A stretch of 64,000 nucleotides of DNA from Leishmania infantum JPCM5 (lineage: Eukaryota; Euglenozoa; Kinetoplastea; Trypanosomatida; Trypanosomatidae), in assembly GCF_000002875.2 (NCBI RefSeq), contig NC_009415.2, positions 1,374,001 to 1,438,000 of the forward strand. Direction: 5' to 3'. This document shows positions 39,227 through 49,094 of the stretch, one piece after another. The notes under the pieces are model-generated. The model did no database searches. It was given only the letters and a program-made list of their open reading frames with translations, and was not told the DNA's origin. Position 1 is the stretch's first letter. Each line of letters opens with the position of its first letter. A program made the position numbers and the translations under genes.

Positions 39227-40099
39227 CGGTCCTATGCTTTTGCTTGTGCGTGTGCGTCTGAGCGCAGGTGCACGGATCCGCTTCATCTGCCCGTGAGAAA
39301 GAACAGAGAAGGAGAGAGAATGTCGCAGAGGAGATAAATGCAGCTGAAGCGGGAGGCCCAGGGAAAGAGAGAGCGAGAAAGGCCCCAGAAGCCCACCGAT
39401 CCCTCCAGCAAGTGGACGGGCGCAAGAAGAGAACAGTGGAGCGGCACGCCAGCACGCAGAAATCAGAGGATAGATGTCACCTGCGTCACGCTTTAGAGAA
39501 GGGGGTGTGGACGGCGGAAGGCATGGATATCAGCCAGGCCACTGCCCGCGCAGGCAGATCAGGAAAGGCAGATGAGGCGGTCATCAAGTCCAAATGCTCA
39601 TCAGTTTTGATTCTGATGCGGCACGCTCTTTCCCGATCCGTACAGCACGCAGATCCGTGTCCCACCCCCCTTCCTCTTAACCCTCACCTCCAGGCGCTTA
39701 TCTGCTTTGCTTTTCGAGACATGGCCAAGCGTGAGCAGCGGCTACCACTTCCGTCAATCCACACGCAACGAAAATACCACAGAACGCCGCAAGGAAGAGC
39801 TTCGGCACCTCAGAGCTGCTGTACACGATTCATGCGAGCACGCGCGTCCACATTCCCCGGTGCTGGCCGATGCCGTTTTGCACGCCGTCCCTTCTCGCCC
39901 CTTCGCCAACACCACCACCACCCAAATCCGAAAGCATCAGCCCCGGGATGCGAGACACCGCGCCATCCTCAGCATGCGGGAAAAGCAAGTGGGAGGTGGC
40001 AAAACAGAAAGCCCGCAGCGGCGACAACCGCAGCGCGTGCACACGCGCACAACAGTCGGCCGCCCCCGCCCGCGAACGAGCGCATTGTAAGCACGCTCG
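39227..40099. other. Spacer upstream of the adaptor pseudogene
   Basis: About 870 bases between the membrane-protein gene and the mu-adaptin fossil. Contains purine-rich plus-strand runs (39290-39380). No gene is supported. Confidence 0.5.
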
Positions 40100-40846
40100 C
40101 TAGTCCTTATCCTCTTCAACCATGGCTAATGCCTCGCTGCTCTCGCCGGCAGCAGTTTCAGTCGCCTCAGCAGGCGCCTCCTCGTCGACCGGATCAACGC
40201 GCTTCACCACCGACACTGTTGGTGCGATCGCCGCAGCGGAGGCAGCCGTCGGGCGGATAGAGCAAGACCGCAGGGCGGTGGTCATGCGATCGATATCGCG
40301 CGTCAGCTCACTGTTCTTGTCGATGATGCCTTGCATCTGCTTGTTCGCCTTGGACATGTCGACCTTCCACTTCTCCGTCATGTTGCGCACAATCTCCACC
40401 ATTTCATCCGTCTGCTGCTTCACAGATGCCTTCGTCGCCTCGCACTTGCGGCGAATGGAGCGGCGCGTCCAGGCAATCCAGTACCACATCACGATAAAGA
40501 TGACAACGCACGCGGCGGGCACGTTGTACTCCTCCTTCCACTGACTCTGAACAAGCTTCGTGGCGTGCGTCTGCATCGCATTGAAGTCGCGCTTCTTCAC
40601 CGCGTCCATGACCTCGCCCGCAGGGAAGCGGTACGCGTCCGACTTTGCAGAGCTCTGTGCCGCGCTGCCGCCGTTTACCGCATCCGGCGTCTCGACGGAG
40701 GCGCTAGTATCCGCCCTCGTCGCCTCCCTAGTGCAATTCGCAGCAGGCGCAGCAGCTGCAGCTGCATCCTTGCCACTGGTCGACTGCCACCGCGCCACCG
40801 TCATCCATGGCACTGGGCACGACGTCCTTCGTATCGAGCGCCACAT
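40100..40846 (-). CDS. Single-pass membrane protein, mitochondrial-like N-terminus, function unknown
   Basis: Predicted 248 residues from ATG 40846. The N-terminus MWRSIRRTSCPVPWMTVARWQ is basic, hydroxylated and free of acidic residues, with an Arg-Trp-Gln-Ser style site, as in mitochondrial presequences. An Ala-rich disordered segment (25-75) leads to one clear membrane helix at about 110-127 (PAACVVIFIVMWYWIAW) followed by TRRSIRRK. A coiled-coil-like region (about 140-200; MVEIVRNMTEKWKVDMSKAN) and an acidic tail ending EEDKD complete it. The layout suggests an inner-membrane protein with a soluble helical domain, but neither the family nor the topology can be set from sequence. It has no close relation to the neighbouring genes. 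Confidence 0.82.
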   Translation of the reverse strand: MWRSIRRTSCPVPWMTVARWQSTSGKDAAAAAAPAANCTREATRADTSASVETPDAVNGGSAAQSSAKSDAYRFPAGEVMDAVKKRDFNAMQTHATKLVQSQWKEEYNVPAACVVIFIVMWYWIAWTRRSIRRKCEATKASVKQQTDEMVEIVRNMTEKWKVDMSKANKQMQGIIDKNSELTRDIDRMTTALRSCSIRPTAASAAAIAPTVSVVKRVDPVDEEAPAEATETAAGESSEALAMVEEDKD

Positions 40847-41491
40847 CTTTGCCCGCTTCTCAATTACTGTTTAGAGAGAGAAAAGTGAGGTTGAGTGAGT
40901 TATGTGCCGCGATGTGTCTTGGGACCTCGACGGCGTCAGCGTGCTTCCGAACGCCTACGACTCTACTTGGATGTGGCTACTGAGACTCTTCAGTTGTCGG
41001 GATACCTGAGTGTGGAAGCAGAGACGCAGCGTGGAAGGCAGAGATCGGGAGAGGGAGGGTGGCGGTGGTCCAAGAATGCATTAGATAACGCCAACAGATG
41101 CGCGTCCGTGTAGTCGTAGAAGAGAAGGTGCGCTCGGCAACGTCTGTCAGCTGATGGCCTGACTGGTCAGAGCACAGACAAAGACACACACACACACACA
41201 CGACGGACGCGAAGCGCGCTGAACTCGCGCACACGGACGAAAGGCACGGGTCAGGTGTCGACGAGAAAGAAGATGGGGCGCGCATGCCACGGTTTTGCGT
41301 ACGCACTGCGATAGCAGCCTCCGTGGGAGGGGTGGAGAGGGTAGCACTAAAACGCACAACAAAGGAAAAACGCCTATGAGCCCCCGCTGCGCGCACTACG
41401 AGACGCGCGCAGGTGCACACGAGTGCGCACCTGTCCTGCTGATACCGATAGCGTCCGCCGAGCCGCTCCTCCTCCTGCGTCTGCTGCTTTC
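40847..41491. other. Spacer between cyclase and membrane-protein genes
   Basis: 645 bases with an AC microsatellite (41184-41201). Nothing else is seen. Confidence 0.5.
41184..41201. repeat. (AC)n microsatellite
   Basis: Uninterrupted dinucleotide run in the spacer downstream of the cyclase gene. Confidence 0.9.
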
Positions 41492-42016
41492 CTAATCGTC
41501 GTCCATGACAGCTACCGCGCGCACCGGCGAGCCGTCGCCGCCCCGAATACGCAACGGAAGCCCGTAAAATGTGAAGGACTCGCCAATGAGTTGGTCGACG
41601 TTCACCAGGTCCGTGTAGGTGATGATGCCGCGACTCAGCAGCAGCCGCTCCGTCTCTTCCTCCAACGGGCCACCAACAAAAGGCGCGTTGGCGGCCACAA
41701 TGCGCGGCACACACTCGGCCGGCACGGCTTCGTAGAAGAGTAGCCCCTTGTTTGGTGGGAACGATGAGTCTGCAACCTTCACTACCACTGCCGGCCCACA
41801 AAACCGCGTCAGCGGGACTTCGTCTAGGTTGCTGCCATCCTCGTGCATGTGAGCCGGCGCGTCAACATGCGTGCCGGTGTGGGAACCCATCTGCAGATGC
41901 CGCACCTCCCACCCGTCTTTCTCGCGTGTGCACACCTTCGTGACGCGCACCGGTGGGTCACCGTCGTACGCCGGCATCCCATCATACAGTGGAAGGGAGA
42001 GGTCGACAAGGCGCAT
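41492..42016 (-). CDS. Putative cyclase family protein (kynurenine-formamidase-like fold)
   Basis: Predicted 174 residues from ATG 42016 (MRLVDLSLPLYDGMPAYDGD), which starts exactly where the PF04199 cyclase family starts (LxDLSxPLxxGMPxYxGD). The signature HTGTHVDAPAH is at residues 46-56 (H46, H50, D52, H56), and the family end LPLRI...GGDGSPVRAVAV is intact. Relatives include metal-dependent kynurenine formamidase, isatin hydrolase and cyclic-amide hydrolases. The second-half metal ligands, normally in HRxLL...IxENL, appear altered here (ETERLLLSRGIITYTDLVN), so the activity may differ. The frame is open to 42193, but its 5' part is a polypyrimidine tract followed by the first AG at 42035-42034, which places the ATG 17 nt downstream. 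The substrate is unknown. Confidence 0.88.
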   Translation of the reverse strand: MRLVDLSLPLYDGMPAYDGDPPVRVTKVCTREKDGWEVRHLQMGSHTGTHVDAPAHMHEDGSNLDEVPLTRFCGPAVVVKVADSSFPPNKGLLFYEAVPAECVPRIVAANAPFVGGPLEEETERLLLSRGIITYTDLVNVDQLIGESFTFYGLPLRIRGGDGSPVRAVAVMDDD

Positions 42017-42640
42017 GGACGGCACAGACGTTGCTATGCGTTGAGCACGCGTGAGACGAGCCGGGAAAAGGACACCGCCGAAGAAGAGTACAGGAGGGAG
42101 AGTGAACGCGAGGGAAGAGACAGAGAACGGATGGCAGCACCTCATCGGACCGTTGCTGGTTGCTAGGCAGCCGGCAGTCGGCAGTCGACGCACGCTCTAG
42201 ATGCATGATTTCTCGCAAGCGCCTGCAGCAATGGAAAAGGTTTATTGTGAGGGGTTTCCCCTACGGATCAATCTCTTCTCCGTTGCCTGATGCACCTCTC
42301 ACCCCTCTCTTTGTCCGCCCACGCGAGCACCGCCATCGCTTCAACACACCCGACAGCTGTGGCACTGAACGTCGTGTCACACGCCGCATGCATGTGGGGC
42401 GGGAGAGAGGAGCGGCACCTTTGTGTGCCTCTCTACAGCATCCATGGAAGGTCTCTCTCCCCCTGAGCGCGCAGCCAGCTAAACGCAAACACAATCTACC
42501 ACTCAGTCTGCGATGCACCGCCTGTGCAGCTCCTCAAGCATTCCGATTAGAGACTAGTAGCCCCATGAACGAACCGCTACGTTGACTTCAAAGCCGTAGT
42601 TCCCCACCGCCTACTCTTGCTTCAACACTGTTGCCTCCTG
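42017..42640. other. Cyclase 5' region, no gene seen
   Basis: Polypyrimidine tract (minus strand) then unremarkable spacer. Confidence 0.5.
42034..42035 (-). promoter_or_regulatory. Probable spliced-leader acceptor AG for the cyclase gene
   Basis: A pyrimidine-rich tract of about 85 bases (minus strand, 42050-42135) contains no AG until GCATAG at 42035-42034. It fixes the cyclase start at 42016 with a 17-nt leader. Confidence 0.7.
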
Positions 42641-43480
42641 CGCTGCGGCTCCCTCCGAGGCGGTCGCGCGCTAGTCCCTTCGTCTGCGAACGGATGAGAA
42701 CCGGCACGCCTTTTAGCCCCACTGCCGCCTTTGGCACATGCGTACCCGGCAACTGAAGTTTGCGTCTCGCGAATCAGCGTACGCCTCGCGAATCGCCTCG
42801 GCGCTGCTGAGAAGCGCCGCATGAGGGTGAGTGGGGGGGGGCTCGTAGGCAACGCCGCTCTTGCTCTCCAGCAGCACCACAAGCTCATCCGCAGGGAGCC
42901 GGAGATCCGCGTGCTTGCGATGCTGCCTCATCGCCACGAAATGCTCAAGACACTCCGAAACACAGCCCGCAGAAAAAAATCGCCTGTGCTTGACGGACGC
43001 AACGCCCCAAAACAGGCTGCGTTGATGCGGAGCGAGCACAGGGAGACGCGTATAGACGGTGGATCTGGTTCTGGAACGACGGGTACTTGCAGCCGGCGAT
43101 GATCGCCGGCTCCCAGTCCAGTGCGCCGTGAGACAGGGGCGACTGCCTCCGTTAGGTGTCTGCAAAGCACTCGCTTCGGGCGGCCGCGTGACATGCGCCC
43201 ATGACGTGTTGATGCACACGCCGCCCGCAGACCGAGAGGAGCGTGCGACACCGCGAAGGACGGATGGCGGCCACCGTCAATTCTGCGCCAAAGTGCGCCT
43301 TCGCGGCGCCGCAGCATCATCAGAGGGAACCGCCCACTGGGCTCAAGGCCGAGCGCAGCACCGATGCACAAGCGCGGCGTCACATTAAGCGCCTCGTCCA
43401 CAAGCGAGGTGGGGCACTTGTTGCACTGTCGCTGTGTGTGCTCATTCAGCTTCCCACGCGACATACACCTTTACGGGGCT
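42640..43480 (-). pseudogene. Possible decayed coding region, family not identified
   Basis: The minus strand carries protein-like segments scattered over several frames: CPTSLVDEALNVTPRLCIG and GLEPSGRFPLMML (about 43415-43315), LDWEPAIIAGCKYPSFQNQI (about 43120-43060), and LEHFVAMRQHRKHADLRLPA with DELVVLLESKSGVAYEP and SSAEAIREAYADSRDANF (about 42950-42760). No single frame is open across them and intervening stops are present. This looks like an old gene that has lost its frame rather than random spacer, because the segments lack the Ser/Pro/Phe bias of pyrimidine tracts. I could not name the family. Confidence 0.33.
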
Positions 43481-45135
43481 GTAGAGAATGCTCGCCGCAC
43501 ATCGTTGCTGGTCCCTGGCACAGTAGCCGACAGAGGCATCTATCACGCGCGCCTCTCTAGACGCATTCGGCTTCGCACAGCTGTGACAGCTTCTCTGGTC
43601 AGTCCCGAAAAAAGTGTGCAGCTCTAAGGCGAAAACACGACCACGGTAAACAAGGCTGGCAAGAAAAATAGAGAAGTGGCGGCCAGCGCAGTCACCCTTG
43701 GGCAGACGCAAGCTGTTCTCCGGAGTGCGGCGCCACCACCACGACACGAGGAGACGCGGGAAGGAGAGCAAAGCAATCTATGTGTGGCAATACTGCAGAT
43801 GGGAAAACGGGATGGAGGGGGGGCCGTGCTGTATACGCGTGAGCTTGTTGTGCCACAGTGCATCAGATAAACGTCTGTGGTGGGTGGGTAGTGAAGAGCA
43901 CAGCTGACGGTGCCGCGCACGCGAGTGGCCGTCTCACATACGGGACGGTGTGGGGAGCCAAACGCCAACAGCACACGAGACACACCCGCAATGCAGCGTA
44001 CAGTACCTTTTTTTGCTCTGCATTTGTGCCACACAACCCAAAGACAAGCCCTCCACCAGTAGTGGGGGTTTCGAGCGAGAAAAGAGGACCAAGAAAGGAA
44101 CGCGAGAACGCCCAGGCACCGCTCCATTGGCATCGCCACGTTTGAGACGCTCTGAAGGTGTGCGTGCACACGCACACACACACACACACACAGTGCGAGA
44201 GTGAAACAGATACCCGCGGAATGGAAAGACCAGGGTCCCTCTGCAGAGATGAGAATCGGGGCAAACAAAAAAAATCAAGGGAATGGCGATGGCCCAAACA
44301 AGGGGACGAGAAACACTAAAAAGAAAACAAAAAAAAAACGAAACCTCCAGACAGAATGAACGACAGACATCGCTGCGTACAGAAACGCTGCTAATAAGAG
44401 GTGGGGGACCAGGAAGAGGCGGGCGGAAAGGCGGGCAAACACAAGAAAAAACGTTAGAGGGCGTCTGAATCTGTCGAGGCCACGGTGCACAAGATCCACA
44501 GACACAGACACACCACCCATGCAGAGGCAATTACAGAAATGATCCAGCGTTATGCCTGCAGGCGCATAACAGAGAGCCCACACAAGTACACATCAGGACA
44601 CAAACTACGGAGCGCAGAGGAGCGACGCTCAATACATGACAAGGAGTCCTCCTCCTCCCCATGGCACGCACGACGATACTTTTCAGTGCCCACATAGCAC
44701 ACAAAGAAAAGCAAAGAACGCGGCGAGGACAAGTTGAAGGCGCGCACGACTCAATGCAGCGCGCAGAGGAGGAAATTACATGCAGCGAGACAATGGAAAC
44801 GCAGCAGGAGCACAGGCGTGCCTTTTCTCGTGCGGCAGTACCAGGTGCACGCAAAGGCCCGCACACAAGCCACTTACACCCATTCAAATGCACACAAGAG
44901 CATCGAGGGCTGTTGGCAGGCACGAAAAAAAGCAAAGTCCGGATTCCCATCTCTCCTGCCAAGCCCCGCTTTTCCAGCTAGCGAGATGAAGCGCTTCGGT
45001 AGTGCTACTCACCGCCACGGCCAACACCTACACACAACACATTCAGTCTTCACGTTGTTGGGGGAAAAAAGGGCGAGGGGCAGACTCCCACGCACGAAGT
45101 CGACGTCCTCTATGATACGCGTACCCATACCTCAT
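43481..45135. other. Spacer upstream of the cyclase fossil / LIT1 3' flank
   Basis: 1.65 kb with an AC run (44171-44192) and poly-A/AAAC stretches near 44265-44340. It is the 3' flank of the left LIT1 gene. A 214-codon frame at 43624-44268 is Cys/Ser/Phe-rich and not supported. Confidence 0.5.
44171..44192. repeat. (AC)n microsatellite
   Basis: Dinucleotide run in the 3' flank of the left LIT1 gene. Confidence 0.9.
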
Positions 45136-46594
45136 CAAGCCCTGAGAAACACGCGCCAACCAACACAGAGGGCAGAAGCAAAGGGCTGCTGTCGTTGTCG
45201 AGTGTCACGCACTCACCAATGAGCACGCGACGCAGAGGCTGAAGAAAACAGCAGGCACACAGCGATACTCTGATCCGACGGGCAGCGGCGCCTACAGCCA
45301 GTTGCCCACAAGCGCCATCAGCCCCATACCCACCCACAGAGACACAAACAGCATGATCTTCTTCACCGTGCGGTGCCCCTGCCCATCGCAGCAGTAGTGC
45401 TTCACATCCGCCACAAAGTCACCAAGCAGCAGCGTGAAGGCGAGGTACAGCAGGATGCCGCCGCACAGCGTGTCCAGTACAGCAACAACAGTGGCGAAGC
45501 CGCTGCCGGACATCGCAGACGGCGACACGGACACGGCAATCGCGGCCGCTGCCATGCCAGCTGGCGCGCTGAGGGAGAACACAAGGGCAAGAACAACATC
45601 CAGGGTGGCCGAAAACTTGGCGTCCACGAGACGCGACCCAACCGCCATGCCCTCGAACAGCTGGTGGAACACAAGCGCCACAAGCAGCGGCTTCAGCTCA
45701 CTGTCTTTCTTGAGCCCGACATCCAGGCCCACAAACACGCTGTGCAGCGTCACACCGAACTCCATGCACACGGCGGAGATCACGCAGCGGAGGTAACCCA
45801 TGTCCCGTGGTGGCGCCACTGACAGATGTTGGTGCCCGTGAGCAGCGGGCTCATCGCAGTGATGGTGTTGCACCGGGTGCTCCGGCGACAGCGCCACCAG
45901 CGGCACCTCACAATCATCCAACGCAGCGACGGGCACCGTCGTCTGTGCACCGCTCTTCAAACTCGTGCTCTTACGTTCATCGGTCAAAGGCCCATCCGCC
46001 GGTGCTAGGCCCGAGGTGACGCCGGCGTCCACATCAGGGGAGAGCCCGCAGCACTCGCCGTCGCCCTTGCTTTCCGCCTTGGCCGCCTCTGCCTCTCTCT
46101 TCAGCTTGGCCTTCATCCAGCGCTCAGCGATGTCCGCCAGCTGCATGTCCAGCGCCTGCATCAGCAGCACAGCAATCAGGGCAAGCAAGAAGTACAGCGG
46201 CCCGTAACTCTTCAGCACGGCGGGGATGCAATCCTCCGAGAAAGCCTCGGCGCCCTCGAAGATCAGGTGAATCGTCGACACAGACAGCAGCACGCCCGTT
46301 GCAGCGGACTTCGCCACGGAGAACACATACGGGTATCTCACGAGAGAAGGGATGCACTTGCCGAGAATCGGAATCGCAGTGCCGAGGAGCGACACGAAGA
46401 GAATCAGGAACAGCGCGCCGACATGCAGGCCAAGTGAGTAGGCCCCGGTGAAGCCCCTGCACAGCGAGTGCTCTGTCTCTCCAACGTTGGCAGTGCTCGA
46501 GCCGTCGGCGTTGAGCGGCGCAGACACACGATACCCGAGCGCCATCAGGTACCTTGTGCTCGCCTCCACGCTCAGTTTCGCCGTCTCCATGGTT
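45136..46594. repeat. Left copy of 1459-bp direct repeat carrying LIT1
   Basis: Matches 49095-50553 at an offset of 3959 bases over its whole length, with no difference that I can see. The match starts at CAAGCCCTGAG and ends four bases past the ATG complement; the bases on either side differ at once. It covers the coding region plus about 156 bases of 3' UTR, but not the 5' leader. Confidence 0.93.
45292..46590 (-). CDS. LIT1: LIT1 ferrous iron transporter (ZIP family), copy A
   Basis: Predicted 432-residue plasma-membrane iron importer of the ZIP family, needed in Leishmania for growth at low iron and inside macrophages (established for LIT1 of related species). About eight hydrophobic segments are visible. 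The metal-path residues reported for LIT1 are present at the same numbers: H108 (STIHLIFEG), D263, H283-S284 (GVTLHSVFVGLD) and H309/E313 (FHQLFEG). A variable cytoplasmic loop between the third and fourth membrane helices holds a His cluster (HHHCDEP, HGHQH) typical of ZIP proteins. The start is ATG 46590 (METAKLSVEAS). The protein is identical to copy B at 49251-50549. Its 5' leader is unrelated to that of copy B, so the two genes may be expressed differently. ZIP members can also carry zinc. Confidence 0.96.
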   Translation of the reverse strand: METAKLSVEASTRYLMALGYRVSAPLNADGSSTANVGETEHSLCRGFTGAYSLGLHVGALFLILFVSLLGTAIPILGKCIPSLVRYPYVFSVAKSAATGVLLSVSTIHLIFEGAEAFSEDCIPAVLKSYGPLYFLLALIAVLLMQALDMQLADIAERWMKAKLKREAEAAKAESKGDGECCGLSPDVDAGVTSGLAPADGPLTDERKSTSLKSGAQTTVPVAALDDCEVPLVALSPEHPVQHHHCDEPAAHGHQHLSVAPPRDMGYLRCVISAVCMEFGVTLHSVFVGLDVGLKKDSELKPLLVALVFHQLFEGMAVGSRLVDAKFSATLDVVLALVFSLSAPAGMAAAAIAVSVSPSAMSGSGFATVVAVLDTLCGGILLYLAFTLLLGDFVADVKHYCCDGQGHRTVKKIMLFVSLWVGMGLMALVGNWL

Positions 46595-47127
46595 GCTGAA
46601 ACGGTAGCTGCGGAGGTGTGGCACTGGAAAAAGCTGAAGCGGGCTAGAGAGGGAGGTGCGATGAGCTAACTGAACGGCTTCGGCGGCGGGATGGATGCAA
46701 GTGTACACTACAGCGTTGGTGCGTCGGCGATGGAAAGGTAGGGTGATGATCGTGAGTGAGAGAAACAGAAAGCACCAAAGACGTATGAGACTCAGGTGAT
46801 CCCAAAGCTATTACACATCGAAGGTGCGCACGACAAGCGTGTAACGACCTGTGCGTGGCGGCGGGTCGCTTCCGCAGCATAGCCGGCTAGCAAATCGCAA
46901 GATGGCGGCTCTTGATTGCTCTCCGTTGGCTCTCGCGCACCGCAGAGCGTTACAACGGTGTCGCAGGGTCGGCAAATCGGCATATAGAAGAGCAAAATCT
47001 GTATACTTAACGTAATATGTCATGAGTGAAACACCCATAGCAGTGGGCTCAGCACTACTCAGCAGCCTCCACGGGATGCACCGTCGGCTGCCACATCTCA
47101 AATGCCCGTCAGCACCCACACACACAT

Positions 47128-47163
47128 ACACATACGCACGCACGCACACCTACAGAGTCGCAC
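47128..47163. repeat. Short direct repeat, copy 1
   Basis: ACACATACGCACG-type sequence ending CACCTACAGAGTCGCAC, repeated 172-176 bases further on at 47300-47339 with a 4-base insertion. Confidence 0.8.
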
Positions 47164-47299
47164 GGCAGCAGCACCAGTCGCGGAGAGCGCATCAGAGGTT
47201 GAGCAAAGAATAACGGTCTTGTCTTGCATTTGGGCGTGTGCCCTCAGCGTCAGCGATCCATTAGTGTCTCATCATGCCGGCTCTAGCAAACACAGATAT

Positions 47300-47339
47300 A
47301 CACATACGCACGAACGCACGCACACCTACAGAGTCGCAC
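47300..47339. repeat. Short direct repeat, copy 2
   Basis: Second copy of the motif at 47128-47163; identical in its last 28 bases. Confidence 0.8.
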
Positions 47340-49094
47340 TTCTGCGGCGCCGCAGCGCACCAATCCTTCACAGACGCTGGACTCTTGATAGGCATGAGAG
47401 GAGTCGACAGCAACGACTAATCAGGGAGAGAAAGGTGGAAAAGAGGTCTGAAAGTAGCGAGGGCGACGTGGAGGCGCTGTAATGTGCCATACCAAGAGAG
47501 GCACTTTATGTGCCAGGGCTCAGGAAGATGCACAGTCACCGGGCGGCTGCGCACAGTGACGGTATTCTGATAGAGATGCGCGTCTGCATATGCGCAGCAG
47601 CACCACATGGAGTAGCACACTCTGCTTCACCGGCTTCAAGCCATGGCGAAGTCCACCAAAAGAGTGGCGTAGGCTGATCAAACCTTCGCACGGTTTTGTG
47701 TCGCTTTTTCATTGTTTGACGCTGCCTCGAATGCCTGCATCCAAAGTCGGCCGAACGTGCGTGCTGCACGATCCGGTCCACCTTCGAAGCTGGTCTGAGG
47801 ATGGGGAGGGAAATCACGAAGATGCACACAAACAGAAGTAGGCGGGGGAGGCGGGGGCAGTTGCATAGAAGGAGGTCACACCCACACACGGTACAATTGT
47901 CCGTTATGGAGACGCTCGTTTTACAGAATGCAAGCACTTCTTCGTTGCAGCCTTTTCTCTCGTATTCATCGTCCTCGTGTCCCCGCAGTGGATGGCGGCG
48001 AGCACCTCTGACACACACGCGTGGAAAGGGTGCGGAGGAAAAGACACACAAGTTGTTCATCTTTGTAGAAAAGTTGTTAGACTGAATCGAGTGACAAGAG
48101 ACAAATAGGGGGAGGGTGACACACAATACGCGAGCGATACGGAAGGAAACAAGGGCACCACGACACAGGCTAAGAAAACGAGGGGGGAAGGCGGAGGGTA
48201 GAGGGGAACACACACGAAACGGACGAATCGGGCAGAGACACCGTCCTTCTCTCTTCCTCACATGCGCGCATATAGAGACACACGCACACGCTAGCACACG
48301 GAGTCTAGAGCCACGCCTCTCGTTTCGCTGCATCACCCAATGAAGAGAAAAGGCAAAGCAAAAGAAGAAACAACGAAACGGAGGTGGCGATTTGTTGTTG
48401 TGCCTTCGCGCACAGGCTCCCGGAGCGTCCGCGTACGTGGGTGCGGGACACGCCGTGTGTGTGTATACGCATTTCCCGTGAGTGCGTGAGTAACACACAC
48501 GCACACACGCAGAACAGTGATCGGAAACATACAACAGCGAACATCGCAGACCGCGTAGAGCATGCTGCAGGGGGCTCGTACCTCTCATGCCAAGCACATA
48601 CACACCAAAAAGGGACCGGAAAACAAAAAGATTAACGGAGCACATGCGCTCTCATTGACATCGAAGACACACAATCGAATGAAAAGGCGAAAACACCTCA
48701 GCCCTTCCTCCCTCACCGCCAGCCCATGGCCCCACTACCTTTAGCACTAACGACTGCGACCTCCAGGAAATGCACGACAGGCGCACACTTGCCGGACAGC
48801 AGACTGGCAGATGTGCGTCTGTGTCGGTGCCTGCCAAGCAGAAGAGAGGAACGGGATCGAGAGCACACCAAGGACCTGCAACGGGGGAGGCAGGAAGAAG
48901 AAGAGATCGAATACGCACTTACAGAAAAACAGGAAGAGTCAGTGAAGTGGACTGCGCATCCAAAACTGATGTTCTCTAGCTGCTGTCCCCTGAAGGGGTT
49001 GGGCTACGTAAGCTATGGGGGAGTAAGCCTTCTCCGCTTTCGGGCCTCTCGGTCACGCCAGCGGCAATGTCGTCAATCAACATCACGTCAGACA

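Larger units (their letters stand above)
46595..49094. other. Spacer between the two LIT1 genes
   Basis: 2.5 kb unique to this interval: 3' UTR of copy B and leader of copy A. A minus-strand frame of 369 codons (47536-48645) begins with ATG but is rich in Cys, Phe, Ser and His from pyrimidine-rich DNA and has no recognisable domain. A 36-40-bp direct repeat lies at 47128 and 47300. Confidence 0.5.

Noticed and set aside
43624..44268. 214-codon minus-strand frame
   Set aside because: Cys/Val/Ser-rich translation of an AC microsatellite region; no protein character.
47536..48645. 369-codon minus-strand frame with a true ATG between the LIT1 genes
   Set aside because: Rich in Cys, Phe, Ser, His and Arg from pyrimidine-rich spacer, with no domain and no codon bias like the neighbours. 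Kept out unless ribosome or proteome data support it.
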